DNA of 64,000 nucleotides from Ipomoea triloba (Eukaryota; Streptophyta; Magnoliopsida; Solanales; Convolvulaceae), in NCBI RefSeq assembly GCF_003576645.1, contig NC_044919.1:19546563-19610562 (forward strand), written 5' to 3'. This document shows, piece after piece, positions 1 through 11,856 of this stretch. The notes under the pieces were generated by a model, which had not been told where the DNA came from, did not search any database, and was given only the letters and a program-made list of their open reading frames with translations. The position numbers and the translations under genes are program-made. The stretch's first letter is position 1, and the number at the start of each line of letters is the position of its first letter.

Positions 1-339
1 TGACAACCTTATTTCCTAAGTTGTAACCTTGGTAACCTTTGATTCTAATCTTAACCTACGTTGTCCTTGAATCTTGAACCCTAAACCTTTCATTCTTTTT
101 CCTTGTTGGATCAACGTTTTTCTTAATGAGCATGCCTTCTATAAATGTTTTCCTCTATATACTACCGTACTAGTTTTAACCTTCTGTCCCCAATACGAAT
201 TATCCTTATGCAATGGTTCTGAGTTGGATCTTTCAAGAAAATGGAGTTCGCCTAAGCTGTCAAAAGGTTAAAGCAAAGAAGTGTAGCAGCTCGTTCAGTT
301 GGGAAGATTTGGTAAATCAAGTGACCCTAAGATCGTAGC

Positions 340-690
340 GTCTACATGTGTCATCGGAAAAGTTGAGTTGGTTCACGAAAGAGTGAAAGCTGCCCATGAT
401 CAATAGGAGTCGTATGCCGACCAAGTTAGACTAGATGCGTGATGCGTTTCACGTTTGCTGCTGAAGATATATGTACATGATGCGCTTCGTGATATCCACC
501 TGGAAGTCGTAACGTTCGAAGATGCTCTATCTTACGAAGAGAAGCCAACAAGAATTTTGGACGCCCAGTCAAGAGAAGTGCACCGGCAAGCAATGAAGTC
601 CGTGAAGGCGGTGTGATCCAACCACGTGGCCAAAGGAGCGACCTTGGATATGGGGGATGTGATGAGAAATCAGTTCCAAGCAGTTCGGCA
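340..690 (+). pseudogene. Decayed 3' end of Ty3/gypsy (Tekay/Del-like chromovirus) pol
   Basis: Translation by eye gives two stretches typical of the chromovirus pol C-terminus. Around 360-440 lies VELVHERVKAAHDQ, a stop, then ESYADQ, matching the conserved helix after the integrase core. Around 526-678 lies LSYEEKPTRILDAQ, then a stop, then SNHVAKGATLDMGDVMRNQF, matching the chromodomain-proximal tail (family consensus resembles W-EEATWE-E--MR--YP). In-frame stops and frame changes show it is dead. It lies upstream of a polypurine tract and LTR in the same orientation, so it is the end of an element whose main body lies left of the window. The Tekay/Del assignment is inferred from these motifs. 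Confidence 0.7.
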
Positions 691-996
691 TGAGGAGGTC
701 ACCCAGTTCAGTTGATAGCTTCCGTGCATATGTTAGATCTTTGTTAGGAATCCTTTTTACCTAAGTAAGTAGCCAATTTAGTTCTTGCATGCTAGTTTTG
801 GGTTGGGTAAGTTATAAGTTTAAAATGTTAGAAGTTAGTAAGTTCTTGAGTTTAGTTGCATGTTAGTGTGTTCTTGAGTTTAGGATTAGTTGAGCAATCG
901 TTTTCTTTTCAATATTTCGTTGAATCCCTTGTTCTCTTTGAATCGTTCTGTTTCAAGTTCCCGTTAGCTTCGAGCTTCGGGGACGAAGCTCCTTTT
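691..996 (+). other. Non-coding 3' untranslated part of the gypsy element
   Basis: No open frame or known motif is seen between the pol tail and the polypurine tract. The last part (about 969-995) holds GCTTCGGGGACGAAGCTCC, which resembles the conserved sequence found just before the tract in Tekay-type elements. Confidence 0.5.
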
Positions 997-1009
997 AAGG
1001 GGGGTTGAG
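997..1009 (+). other. Polypurine tract of gypsy element
   Basis: AAGGGGGGTTGAG lies immediately before an LTR that starts TGTAACACCCC. This is the expected site of plus-strand DNA priming, and it shows the following LTR is a 3' LTR and not a solo LTR. Confidence 0.75.
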
Positions 1010-3586
1010 TGTAACACCCCGAAAATTCGTTCAAGCCTTACTACCGATAATTAATTCCTTGGGTAATTTAATTAATTCCAATTGGGCTAATTCTTTCAAT
1101 TTGATATATATATATATGTATATTCCTTGAGCCTAATTTAATTATTCTAATCAAGAGCCCAACTAATTGAATTTATTCTTGTAAGGGATTTTATTCAATT
1201 TGGATCCTTACAATCTTTGCAATTAAATATTCCTACAAGCCCAATTTCTTGATCATATATTATATAATATATATGTAATGTTCCTAAGACATTTTATGGG
1301 CTTCCTTATTCTAATTCTTATAATTAATTGTAAGGGGTGAATTCATTTAGCCCAACTTACTAGTCTTGGACATATATTTAATTCTTGTAAGCCATTATAA
1401 TATGTACTTAAGCCCATCTCATATTAAAGTCTTACACCCTAAATATTGTATGTATTCTTAGTATATATTTTGATGATCAAAATACCCTAAAAGCTTTCAC
1501 TCCTCTTCCTCCCTCCCTACACTCTCACGCCATTTTCACCATTCTTGCATCCAAAAATTGATCTCCATTTCCCTACAAGTTTTCAAGTAAAGGTTGCTCT
1601 TTTATGCTTGTCTAGGAGTGGGTAAGTGCATCTAGCCTAGAATCTCCTTTGTATTTTGTGGTTTGGTTAGTCTTTTTGCATATTCTTATAAATGTTCTTT
1701 TGGGGTTCTTTGGGTAAAAGATGATCATCAAGAAGGTGGGGCTTTGTGAGCTTGCTTGAGGCTTGTTGGATTAGGAAAAAGCTCTTTGAGGTAACCACTA
1801 TGTCCATCAAAATCTATTTTATTCACTCCTATTCTATATGATGTTCTTGGTGTTGGAAATCCTGAAAATTCTTTGTGATTAGCCTATTTTGTTGGATCTA
1901 TTTGTTGGATTTCATCTTGATCTTTTGATTAGTGTTGTATGATCATTGATGGTTTGGATTTCCATGTCTTTGGCCTCTAAATTGGATGAAATGTTGGTGT
2001 ATTGGGTCTGATTTTGCTCTCTGGAAATACCTCTTTCGTGTCTGCTGTTGATGTTCTGGAACTGGGGTTGGAGTTGACCTTGCGGAGGTCCTCGGCGGCA
2101 CAATGTAACCCGCCGGGGAGTTCCGCAAGGCCAAGGCGGTTGGGTTGGCCGGAGAGTGGTGATCCGTTGAGGCAGTCCGCCTCCTTCCTGCGGAGGAGTG
2201 CGGCGGAAGACGGTGTTCCGTCAGCGTGTTCCGCAAGTACTCTGGGAATCTGCTTCCAGAGGCTGTTTCTGTGATGTTGTTGTCTGTTGTTCCTCCTTTG
2301 TTTCTGATTATTGTTGGATTGTTTTGTGGAGTATTTTACCATGTCTTTGGAGTATTTATCCATGCCTTTTGTAGGGTATTTATTTCCTTGTCTTGGAGAT
2401 TTATTCATGTCTTTAGTTCCCCTTTTTGTACTCTTGGTCTATTGATTCTTGATATTCATTTACCTGGGAGTTTGTTTGTGTTCATAGATGAGATGAACAC
2501 TTTGTTTGGTTGTTTTGGGATGATGTTGGAGTATGAGTATATGATGTTGGTTTGTTGGTATCTTTGGAGTTTGTTGGTGAACTAGTTGTGCGATTATTGT
2601 TTGTATTCGGGTTCATTACCCCTGTGATTGGGTTCATTACCCCCGTGATTGGGTCGATGACCCCTGTGATTGGACTTAGGTCCCTGTGATTGGACTACGG
2701 TCCCTGTGATTGGGTTCATTACCCCGTGATTGGGTTCATTACCCCCGTGATTGGGTCGATTCACCCCTGTGATTGGACTTCGGTCCCTGTGATTGGGTTT
2801 TACCCCTGTGTACCTGGCTTCTGATGTGGGGTTGGGTTCGGTATGATGGTTGGTGTGAGGATTTGGTGGTTGGAGTTGAGGGTTCCTTTCGGTTCTTTGG
2901 TTGTGAGTCTTTGTTTATTCGGTTGATATCTCGTTGTTTTCGGTTATGATTGATTGTCCCTTATGATTGTGTTCAGTTGGTATCTTGGTCATGGTCGTTG
3001 TTGTCTTATGCTTTCGTCGTTGGACTTTGGTTTCGTTTGAATGAGTTTTGGTTTATGATTTGTTCAGCTTGTTGTTGTTGAGTATCCGTTTTGAACTATT
3101 GTACAGTTCGTTGGTGTTTATATTCTATATGGGTGTGTAAACCTATTTACAAGCTTATTATATATCTATATCTCCTTGCGGGTGTGAATGGTGGTTGCTT
3201 AGCATTCTTTTGCTAATGGTTCTTTGTGTGTTTTCCAGGTTTGCCTTAAAGTCTTTGCGTGAGCGCGATAGAGATACACCCGTATGAGGAGGCTTAGATA
3301 GTGGTTATGTTTTAGATTTATGCGTTGGCCTGTGAGCCATTTGAGATTTCTTTATAAACTCTTGACTAGTGTTTGGATGTTTTGAGACTTGACTTAAGGA
3401 TTATCGTTTATACAGTTCAGTTTTTATGGTTAGCCTGTGCATCTAGGCCGTGTTATCTTACCTAGATGTGGCATGACGCCCTTAGGTTTTAAATTCGCTT
3501 CCGCTATGTTCTGTTGTTGGTTGAGATAGTCAGCTGTTGTGTTGAGTTTTTATCTATCTCAGCTTGTGTAAGGTTGGGGTGTCACA
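1010..3586 (+). mobile_element. 3' LTR of Ty3/gypsy element (2.6 kb)
   Basis: It begins TGTAACACCCC and ends GGGGTGTCACA, a TG...CA LTR with short terminal inverted repeats. It follows a polypurine tract and is closely similar along its length to the solo LTR at 5686-8227. The five bases on its right (CTATT, 3587-3591) do not match those on its left (TTGAG), as expected for a 3' LTR whose partner lies outside the window. It interrupts a minus-strand LINE ORF2 just before the RT catalytic motif. The small ORFs inside it are shadows. Confidence 0.88.
2609..2813 (+). repeat. LTR minisatellite, GTGATTGGG units
   Basis: About nine imperfect units of roughly 21-23 bp built on CCCCTGTGATTGGGTTCATTA, with variants reading TTGGACTTAGGTCCCT and TTGGGTCGATGACCCC. 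The same array is found at the matching place of the other LTR copy (7289-7490). Confidence 0.85.
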
Positions 3587-5613
3587 CTATTCCTACTGAT
3601 TCTAATTCTTTTCCATTTATTTTGATCTATAGACTCATGGATAACATGGCTAAGTCTTTCTACACAAAGCACAAATAGTAAAGGGGATAAGGAGTCTCCC
3701 TGTCTTAGTCCCCGCTCTGGATTGAACCACTCGGTGCTCTGACCGTTCCATTGTATAGCTAGTCGCGGTGTAGTTACACACTGTAGGATATTCCTTCTCC
3801 ATTTATGATTGAAACCGATGTCCTTTAGTGTGTCTTCGAGGAAGCTCCATGATAGTCTATCATAAGCCTTTTCCAAGTCCAATTTCACTACCACCCATCC
3901 TTTGACTCCCTGCTTGTATTTCATTGAGTTTAGAACCTCCTGATAAACCAGAATATTGTCTAAGACTGATCTTCCAGGGACAAAGCTAGTTTGGTGGTGC
4001 CCAATAAGTTTCTTTGCGATGCCTTTTAATCTTGATGTCATTCTCTTTGTCAAGATTTTGTAGGACAGATTGCATAATAGCCCGATGGGGCGGAGCTGCT
4101 TGACTGACTTAGGATTCGATACCTTCGGAATAAGGGAGATCAGTGTATCATTACTGCCTGGTGGAAGAATCCCAGACTCAAAGAACTCCTGCACGTACCT
4201 CACCACGCAATCACCAATAATACTCCATGATTTCTGGTAGAAACCTGCCGTATAGCCATCCGGACCCGGAGCTTTACATGGTGCCATATCAAATAGCGCT
4301 TGTTTTATATCATCCGGGTGGAATGGGGCGTTTACTTCCTCCCATTCTGAATCAGCTAGTCTTGGAAACTTTCTTGGTTGCAGCATGTAGATGTTGGATG
4401 ATCTCTCCTTCTTGTATAGATTGACGAAGTAGCTTCGCACATGGTTTCTGATTTCTAATTCATCCGTGATCCATGTCTCATTATCAGTCTTAAGCCTACT
4501 AATTTTGTTGTAGGAGCTCTTGACGGATGTTGCTATATGGTAGTATTTCGTATTCCGATCTCCTGAGGTGATCCACTGCTCTCTAGAACGTTGAAACCAA
4601 ATCAGTTCCTCCTGGTAGAGTACCTCCTCCAACTCCAGGCGAAGTCTTCTCTCTAATTTGATTAACTCCGGTCTTGAGTTGTTGGCAATACAATTCTGAA
4701 TACCGCCGAGCTTGACCAATAAACGTTTCTTTCTTTGGAATACGTTGCCAAAAGTGTTAGTGTTCCAGGTAGTTAGGACGGCTGCCATATTTCTTTTATT
4801 TTCTTCTAGGCTCCTCTCCCTCTTCCAATTACTGTGAACAAGCGATATAAACCCGGGCTGCGTGGCCCAGGCCATATTAAATCTGAAAGCTTTCTCCCTA
4901 TGGACTACCTGAGCCGGCTGGTTGTTAATGAGTAGGGGCGAATGGTCCGACTCTATTCTTGGGAGGTGGATGACCGTTGTATCTGGAAAGCGGAGCTTCC
5001 ACTCAACATTACTGAGTGCCCGGTCGAGACGTGCTCCTCTGAGAGTAGATGAATTGGTTCCCCGCATCCAAGAGAATTTGGCTCCTGTGTAACCTAGGTC
5101 AATTAGCCCTTCTCTAAATAACCACTGATTGAAATCAGAACACCTTGACATGTAGAAGCTCTCTGGATTGCTAACTTCTTCCTGTGAGGTAACGGAATTA
5201 AAGCCCCCTGCCATTAGCCAGGGACCCTGAAAGTCTGGGGACAGGCACGTTAGCTCAGCAAACAACCTTCTTCTCAGACTGAGGTTCGGACTTCCATACA
5301 CGACCGAGAGTCTCCATAGACCAATCCCTTCTTGATGTACCTGCAAGGTAATGAATTGAGGGTGAGTGTTTAAAACCTCTATGGAAATAGAGCTTTTCCA
5401 AAGAACCGAAATACCCCCCGAGAAGCCGACTGCTTCAACCCTGACCCATTCCTCATAACCGAAGCTAGAACAAATAGTATTCGCTTGATTCCCAAAAACT
5501 TTGGGTTCTAAAAGACAGACCACAGATGGCTTATACACCATCGTTAAATTTTTTAAGGCGCGCTTGAATGACCTCGATGCAGCGCCTTGGCAGTTCCAAA
5601 CTAAACACAACAT
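3587..5613 (-). pseudogene. LINE (L1-type) ORF2: endonuclease and truncated reverse transcriptase
   Basis: The frame starts at the ATG at 5613 and stays open to the LTR junction, then runs a few codons into LTR sequence. The N-terminus is an endonuclease/exonuclease/phosphatase domain: NCQG at residues 8-11, catalytic Glu in LLEPK near 36, and SDHSPL near residue 220. The expected GDFN motif reads GGFN, so the catalytic Asp is replaced by Gly. An RT domain follows (KLDLEKAYDRLSW motif A, then GLRQGDSLSPLLF motif B). The gypsy LTR insertion removes motif C (the DD motif) and everything after it. ORF1's stop (5632-5634) is 18 nt upstream, the usual bicistronic L1 arrangement. Non-functional here. 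Confidence 0.92.
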
Positions 5614-5680
5614 AACAAATGGGAAAAGGCGCTAAGAGCGCGAGTGGCTGACTGCCACACCATCCAAAGGAACACCGGGA

Positions 5681-5685
5681 CCATC
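5681..5685. repeat. Target-site duplication CCATC (left)
   Basis: CCATC directly precedes the TGTAACACCCC end of the LTR and recurs directly after its TGTCACA end at 8228-8232. Confidence 0.93.
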
Positions 5686-5777
5686 TGTAACACCCCGTAA
5701 ATTCGTTCAAGCCTTTCGTTCGATAATTAATTCCTTGGGTAATTTAATTAATTCCAATTGGGCTAATTCTTTCAATT

Positions 5778-5813
<36 letters not shown>

Positions 5814-8227
5814 CTTGAGCCTAATTTAATTATTCTAATCAAGAGCCCAATTAATTGAATTTATTCTTGTAAGGGATTTTATTTAATTTGGACCCTTACA
5901 ACCTTTGTAATTAAATAATCCTACAAGCCCACATTCTTGATCATACATTATATATATATATATTGTTTCTAAGACATCTTATGGGCTAACTCTTGTATTT
6001 AATTTGTAAGGGGTGAATTCATTAAGCCCAACTTACTAGTCTTGATTATATTTATTTTCCTACACCCATTATATTATAAGTTACTTAAGCCCACATCACT
6101 TTAATGTCTTACACCCTAAATATTGTATGTATTCTTAGTATATATTTTGAGGATCAAAATACCCTAAAGGTTTTCACTCCTTCTTCTCCCTACACACTTC
6201 ATCTTCACGCCATTTTTACTCCTAAAATCCTCCAAAAATTATCTTCATTTCTCCTACAAGTTTTCAAGTCAAGATTGCTCCTTTAAGCTTGTTTAGGATT
6301 GGGTAAGTGCATCTAGCCTAGAATCTACCTTGCATTTTATGGTTTTGCTAGTCTTTTTGCATATTCTTATGTATGTTCTTTTGGGGTTCTTTGGGTAAAA
6401 GATGATCAACAAGGTGGTGGGGCTTTGTGAGCTAGCTTGAGGCTTGTTTAGATTGGAGAAAGCTCTTTGAGGTAACCACTATGTCCATCAAAACTATTTT
6501 TATTCACTCCTAATCTATATGATGTTCTTGGTGTTGGAAATCCTGAAAATTCCTTGTGATTAGCCTATTTTGTTGAATCTATTTGTTGGATTTCATCTTG
6601 ATCTTTTGCCTAGTGTTGTATGATCATTGATGGTTTGGATTTCCATGTTTTTGGCCTCTAATTTGGATGAAATGTTGATGTATTTGGTCTGATTTTACCC
6701 TCTGGAAACAATTTCTTCGTGTCTGCTTTGCATTCTGGAACTGGGAGTTGAAGTTGACCTTGCGGAGGTCCTCGGCGGTACAATGTAACCCGCCGGGGAG
6801 TTCCGCAAGGCCAAGACGGTTGGGTTGAACGGGAGATGGTGTTCCGTTGAGGAGGACCGCCTCCTTCTTGCGGAGGAGTGCGGCGGAGGGCTGAGATCCG
6901 TTGATGTGTTCCGCAAGGTCTCTGGGAATCTGCTTCCAGAGACTGTTTTGTGATGTTGTTGTCTGTTGTTTCTCCTTTGTTTCTGATCATGGTTGGATTG
7001 TTTTGTGGAGTATTTTGCCATGTCCTTGGAGTATTCATCCATGCCTTTCGTTGGGTATTTATTACCTTGTCTTGGAGATTATTCATGTCTTTAGTTCCCT
7101 TTTGGTACTCTTGGTATATTGATTCTTGATATTCATATTACCTGGGAGTTTGTTTGTGTTCATAGATGAGATGAACACTTTGTTTGGTTGTTTTGGGCTG
7201 AGGTTGGAGTATGAGTATGTGATGTTGGTTTGTTGGTATCATTGGAGTTTGTTGGGTGAGCTATATGTGCTACTATTGTTTGTATTCGGGTTCATTACCC
7301 CTGTGATTGGGTTCATTACCCCCGTGATTGGGTCGATGACCCCTGTGATTGGACTTAGGTCCCTGTGACTGGACTACGGTCCCTGTGATTGGGCTCATTA
7401 CCCCGTGATTGGGTTCATTACCCCCGTGATTGGGTCGATTCACCCCTGTGATTGGACTTCGGTCCCCGTGATTGGGTTTTTACCCCTGTGTATTCGGCTT
7501 TTGTTTGGGGTCGGGTTCGATACGATGATTGGTGTGAGGTTTGGTGGTTGGTGTTGGGTTTTCCTTTCGGTTCTTTGGTTATGAGTCCTTGTTTATTCTG
7601 TTGATATCTCGTTGTTCTCAATTATGATTGATTGTTCCTTATGATTGTGTTCAGTTGGTATCTCGTTTGTGGATTCGTTTGGATGAGTCTTGGTTCGTGA
7701 TTCGTTCAGTTTATCATTGTTGAGTATCCGATTTGAACTATTGAACAGTTTGTTGGTGTTTATATTCTATATGGGTGTGTAAACCTATTTACAAACTTAT
7801 ATGTATATCTATACTTCCTTGCGGGTGTGAATGGTGGTTACTTAGCAGTCTTTTGCTAATGGTTCTTTGTGTGTTTTCCAGGTTTGCCTTAAAGTCTTTG
7901 CGTGAGCGCGATAGAGATACACCCGTATGAGGAGGCTTAGATAGTGGTTATGTTTTTAGATTTATGCTTTGGCCTGTGAGCCATTTGAGACTTTATAAAC
8001 TCTTGACTAGTGTTTGGATGTTTTGAGACTTGACTTGAAGATTATCGTTTATACAGTTCAGCTTTTATGGTTAGCCTGTGCATCTAGGCTGTGTTATCTT
8101 ACCTAGATGTGGCATGACGCCCCTTAGGTTTTAAATTCGCTTCCGCTATGTTCTGTTTGGTTGAGTTAGGCAGCTGTTGTGTTGAGATTTTATCTATCTC
8201 AGCCTGTGTGAGGTTGGGGGTGTCACA
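5686..8227 (+). mobile_element. Solo LTR of the same gypsy family (2.5 kb)
   Basis: It starts TGTAACACCCC, ends GGGGTGTCACA and is bordered by a perfect 5-bp duplication (CCATC). It is colinear with the LTR at 1010-3586, including a (TA)n run near its start, the same minisatellite and the same 3' end. There is no internal sequence, so it is a solo LTR left by LTR-LTR recombination. It sits in the 3' end of LINE ORF1. Small ORFs inside it match the same small ORFs of the other LTR and are not genes. Confidence 0.95.
7289..7490 (+). repeat. LTR minisatellite, GTGATTGGG units (second copy)
   Basis: Same roughly 22-bp irregular array as at 2609-2813, with nearly the same order of variant units, so the array predates the divergence of these two LTRs. 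Confidence 0.85.
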
Positions 8228-8232
8228 CCATC
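8228..8232. repeat. Target-site duplication CCATC (right)
   Basis: Matches 5681-5685 exactly and marks the right border of the solo LTR. Confidence 0.93.
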
Positions 8233-10040
8233 GCCCTCCATCATTGCAATATCCTCATCAAGAATTCTTTCACCATCTAAGATCTCAGCATCAGGGGGAT
8301 CTTCTTTTGGCGAATGCTCAAAATCAGCCGCGGAAGGTGGCTCTTTTGGATCATATGCATGCTGCACCACCGTGGTTGTAATGTTTCTGCCAAGGTTTGA
8401 CCCTCGAACGACGGTGTGTTCTGATTCTGCCGCGGCATGGTTAGGAACACCTCCCCTGGCCTGCCTCCTCGGTTCCCTCCGCGATTCGTTGACTGGTGTC
8501 CACCTCGGTTCCAAGATTGTCGACCTCCCTGATAAACACCCTGATACCCACCATGGGTATTGGTTACATAACCTCCCCGGTTGGCAGCCTGGGTACCACC
8601 CCTATATTCCATCTGTTATCCGGCATAGTTGTACCCCTGGTACCTATCGTAGTTGATAAATTGGACTTGTCGGCCAGGCTCCACTCCTCTGCTTCTGCGA
8701 TGAGAGCCAGAATTGCCATGTGCTGGACTTCTTTGAATATCTTTACCATTCGTTTTGATCCTAGGCAGTGTTTCTTCAGGGTGATGCATGGCTTCATTCC
8801 TAGGCATATTCTCCTCACTCATATCCAGATTGGTGTCGTCCAAACCTTCGAGTGTAGCAAACCGTGACTGAGTGCCCAGACCCTCAAATTCAGACGCAAG
8901 GCCAACCGATGTATTCTGTCTCTTGTCTGAAGGGGGGCCATACGCTTGTTGATTCGATCCCCTAACTCGGTTTCTTCTATCCTTGCATGAGACGAGCATC
9001 CAAGTCCCGTATTTCTCAGGGCCATTGTGAGGAGCTGAACTTGTGCTTCCCGCAGCAGGGTTACTTGAGTGTCGATTGCCTCTCGGTGCTTCATCTTGCA
9101 CCTCTTTCCCGCACTGTTCTTGACGATGTCCGTACTTCCCACACTTGAAACAAACCAGATGGATCCCCTCATACTCTATTGGCCATTCCTCGAAATTCAA
9201 TACAAACTTTGACAGCAGAGGTTTTGTGATATCCAATTCAACACAAACTCTCGCAAATTTACCTATAGTTGTAAGGCTGGTTGTATCATCAATCTTTACA
9301 GGACGACCAATCGACAACCCAATTTTCATCAAGAAATCTTCTTCAAAGTACTCTATTGGCAGCTTGGGGAATCTCACCCACACCAATAGTTTCTCGATTC
9401 TGTTCTTCCTAGGGCAAAAGTTCGGCTCCCATTCTTGAACCATAAGATAGTGGTCCATAATCATCCATGGCCCTTCGAACTTAGCGAACTCGTAATCTTT
9501 CAATGTCTCAAACTTCGCAATGTAATAGTCGTCGCTAATTGCAATTAGGTTGAAACCCCCTTCCGGCTTCCACATCCGTTGAAGCCTCTGACGGAGATAG
9601 GTGTAGCTAACTGATCTGCCCAAGACCCTAACAATGAGAGAACGGCGCCACGGCCGCCTGAGTCTCTCCTTCTCCTCTTTGGTCACCTGGATAACAGGGA
9701 ACTCCGATTTGAAGTTGGCATATTCCATGGCGTCATCATCCGAGACGGCTTCCTCATCTGGGAATTGGTTCTCCTTCCGTCCCCACGCTGTATGGGGTGT
9801 CACCGCAGGGGTCTCCGCAGGAGTTCTCCAATGGCTCGAATCTGGTGTCATAGCCTCCGCTACTTTGGGCGTTTCTTGCATCTGAACTTCCTGTGGAATT
9901 CTCGGAGAGGGCGTCGGGTACTCTCGGCTTCTTTTCGACTTCTTGGTGCTTCGCTCTAGTAAATCTTGGTCCTCCGGCGACCGATGGGTCACCGCTGCCG
10001 GTGAGGCCGACTCAGAGAGAGTTTTAGAGACGAATTCCAT
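8233..10040 (-). pseudogene. LINE ORF1: DUF4283 and CCHC zinc-knuckle nucleic-acid-binding protein
   Basis: The ATG at 10040 opens a 474-codon frame. Residues about 115-265 resemble the DUF4283 domain of plant LINE ORF1 proteins, with WRRSLIVRVLGRSVSY and GPWMIMDHYLMVQEW. A zinc knuckle, CFKCGKYGHRQEQC, follows near residues 297-310. The tail is low-complexity and RGG-rich (GGYQGVYQGGRQSWNRGG), which would favour RNA binding. The frame is broken by an in-frame TAA at 8616-8618, a frameshift near 8460 and the solo LTR. The last codons and the TAG stop (5632-5634) lie beyond that LTR. ORF1 proteins of this family coat LINE RNA. This copy is dead. Confidence 0.88.
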
Positions 10041-10130
10041 ATAAAAAATAAATTTGATCTAATTCAGAGTGTTGTGATCTAAACATATTTTAAGTTTAAT
10101 TAAGGGTAAAGTAGTAAATAAGAAAATTTG
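10041..10130. other. AT-rich spacer at the 5' border of the LINE
   Basis: No gene or repeat is recognised. It presumably includes the short LINE 5' leader and then the flanking DNA next to the FRS pseudogene. Confidence 0.3.
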
Positions 10131-10260
10131 CCTATTCCTGAGAACTCAGGAATAGGTTAATACCAAGGGGGGGGTCTGGTAATAGCTATTACCCTTGCAA
10201 GGGTAATAGCTCATTCCCAGGAATAATGTTCCTGGGAATAAAAAACATTACCAAACAAAG
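10131..10260. repeat. Cluster of three perfect hairpins, MITE-like
   Basis: Three inverted repeats lie within 110 bp. 10131-10156 has arms CCTATTCCTGAG around AA. 10185-10210 has arms GCTATTACCCTTG with no loop. 10213-10239 has arms ATTCCCAGGAA around a 5-base loop. The block near its left side reads GGTCTGGTAAT, and the right side read in reverse is TTGTTTGGTAAT, so weak terminal inverted repeats are possible. It looks like a small foldback or Harbinger-like MITE, but no target-site duplication was identified. Confidence 0.5.
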
Positions 10261-10264
10261 GAAT

Positions 10265-10350
10265 ATGCGTAACAGGACACACCAGTACTTGTATTAAAAT
10301 GCACCAATGCACAGATTAAAAGTATTAACATATGTATCAAAACACACCAC
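10265..10350. repeat. Short NCACCA-type repeats downstream of the FRS pseudogene
   Basis: ACACACCA, AAAATGCACCA and AAAACACACCA are spaced every 20-30 bp, similar to the denser set at 25925-26140 on the other side of the FRS pseudogene and in the same orientation. Confidence 0.45.
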
Positions 10351-10435
10351 CCTATGAATTAACACAAATCATATACAGTAATACAATGATCAATTTCAAT
10401 TATTTAAAGGACATGTCCTACTGTTATGGCCATAT

Positions 10436-10665
10436 TCATCACAAGTGTGGCATCTCCTTGATTGCTTTGCACACTTCCTTGCAACTCTCTCCCTTACACT
10501 CTTCAATCGCTTACCACTACCCTTGTCTCTCTCCCTTACACTCTTCAATCGCTTACCACTACCCTTGTTCTTAGCTTTGACACTCTTCAATCGCTTACCA
10601 CTACCCTTGTTCTTAGCTTTGACAGGGTCGTGCCGCTTACCACTACCCTTGTTCTTAGCTTTGAC
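10436..10665 (-). repeat. 42-bp tandem repeat inside the FRS C-terminus
   Basis: Four 42-bp units encode (L/H)(K/D)(S/P)V(K/R)(A/E)(K/R)(N/D)KGSGKR. FRS proteins usually carry this KGSGKR segment once, so it has been tandemly multiplied here. Confidence 0.8.
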
Positions 10666-11856
10666 AGGGTCGTGCACTTCCACTGAAGAGGCCTTGGACA
10701 TAGACCCACAAAACGAATTAATCACACTTTACTTGCTACCAACAACCACGCTACTGCCATTATCACTCCCATCTTGAAGAAATAATTTCCTTTGATCATT
10801 AATAACGCTTCGTATTTGTGACAAATGATCAATCATACCATCAGCTAACCCCACACAAGCATAAATATCAGACCACATAAGATTAGTAAGCAGCCTAACG
10901 TTCTCCACTTTCGCAGATTGATCAACAACTATACCATCAATATCAAATATTGGGTGCAAACATGCACCCTTTGTCCACCGATGCACCAAACACCTAGAAG
11001 GAATACTCTCAAGACCACGATCTTTAAAAACAAAAAAGATATGCTTACACAACAAACCCATCTTCTCAAACATCTTGCAATAACACCTTGCACAATTATC
11101 ATCCAAAACTAAATTGACAGCCCATGCTCGATGGTCACCATCTTTTATCACGTAAGACACGCAACCATCAGAATCACTCAAAGATACCACTTGACAAGAA
11201 AAACAAGCTGCACAAATCTCCTCTTGAACATCATAAAACACAGAAATTGTGTAAACACCCATGACATGCCGCTCCAACGCCAATGGTGTCTTTAACACGG
11301 GAAAACAAGCTTCACAATCAGCATTTAGTTTTGCTTGGGCATGCTGCTGTGCACCAATATCACTATCAAAATGCACCAAAAATTCAACAAAGCTAGAATG
11401 TCCATTAGAGAAGCTACCAAAGAAACTATTTTGAGACTCCGATCTAGATGTGGTCCTAACCAAACCCGCCATAAACTCATCATGAAAGTATGGAGATGCC
11501 AAAAATGTACGGGACTCAAACAAATAACGAAACCAACCATTATCACCCAACCCATATTCTCCATAATCTGATTCCATCGCAGCTCAAAGGCCTCGGGATC
11601 AATTGAATTATCCCCAACGATGCAATTCAACTTCCTCCTAAACACCTCGTCTTTAGACAAAACCGGTCCAACCTTCTCTCCCACCTTGCACATTATATGC
11701 CACATACAAAATATGTGTTTTGACGCACCAAATACTCGAGCAACGGCAACCTTCACAGCTGGATCTTGATCTGTAACAACACAAATAGGATCATGACCCA
11801 TAATTTTCTTAAAATTCTCCAAAAGCCACACGTATGAGTCTATGTCTTCCTTCGTA

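Larger units (their letters stand above)
3587..10060 (-). mobile_element. L1-type LINE retrotransposon, split by two gypsy LTR insertions
   Basis: ORF1 and ORF2 lie in order on the minus strand. Removing the solo LTR at 5686-8227 and one CCATC copy joins ORF1 cleanly to its own stop codon and then to ORF2, which shows that the two halves are one element. The 3' end is lost beyond the left LTR junction. The 5' limit is only approximate, taken as just upstream of the ORF1 ATG, because no flanking duplication could be checked. Confidence 0.85.

Noticed and set aside
1912..2408. Overlapping minus-strand ORFs in the gypsy LTR
   Set aside because: They lie wholly in the LTR, related small ORFs recur with changes in the other LTR copy (6658-7086), and no domain is visible.
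8148..8867. Several plus-strand ORFs opposite LINE ORF1
   Set aside because: Antisense shadows of the zinc-knuckle protein and the LTR junction.
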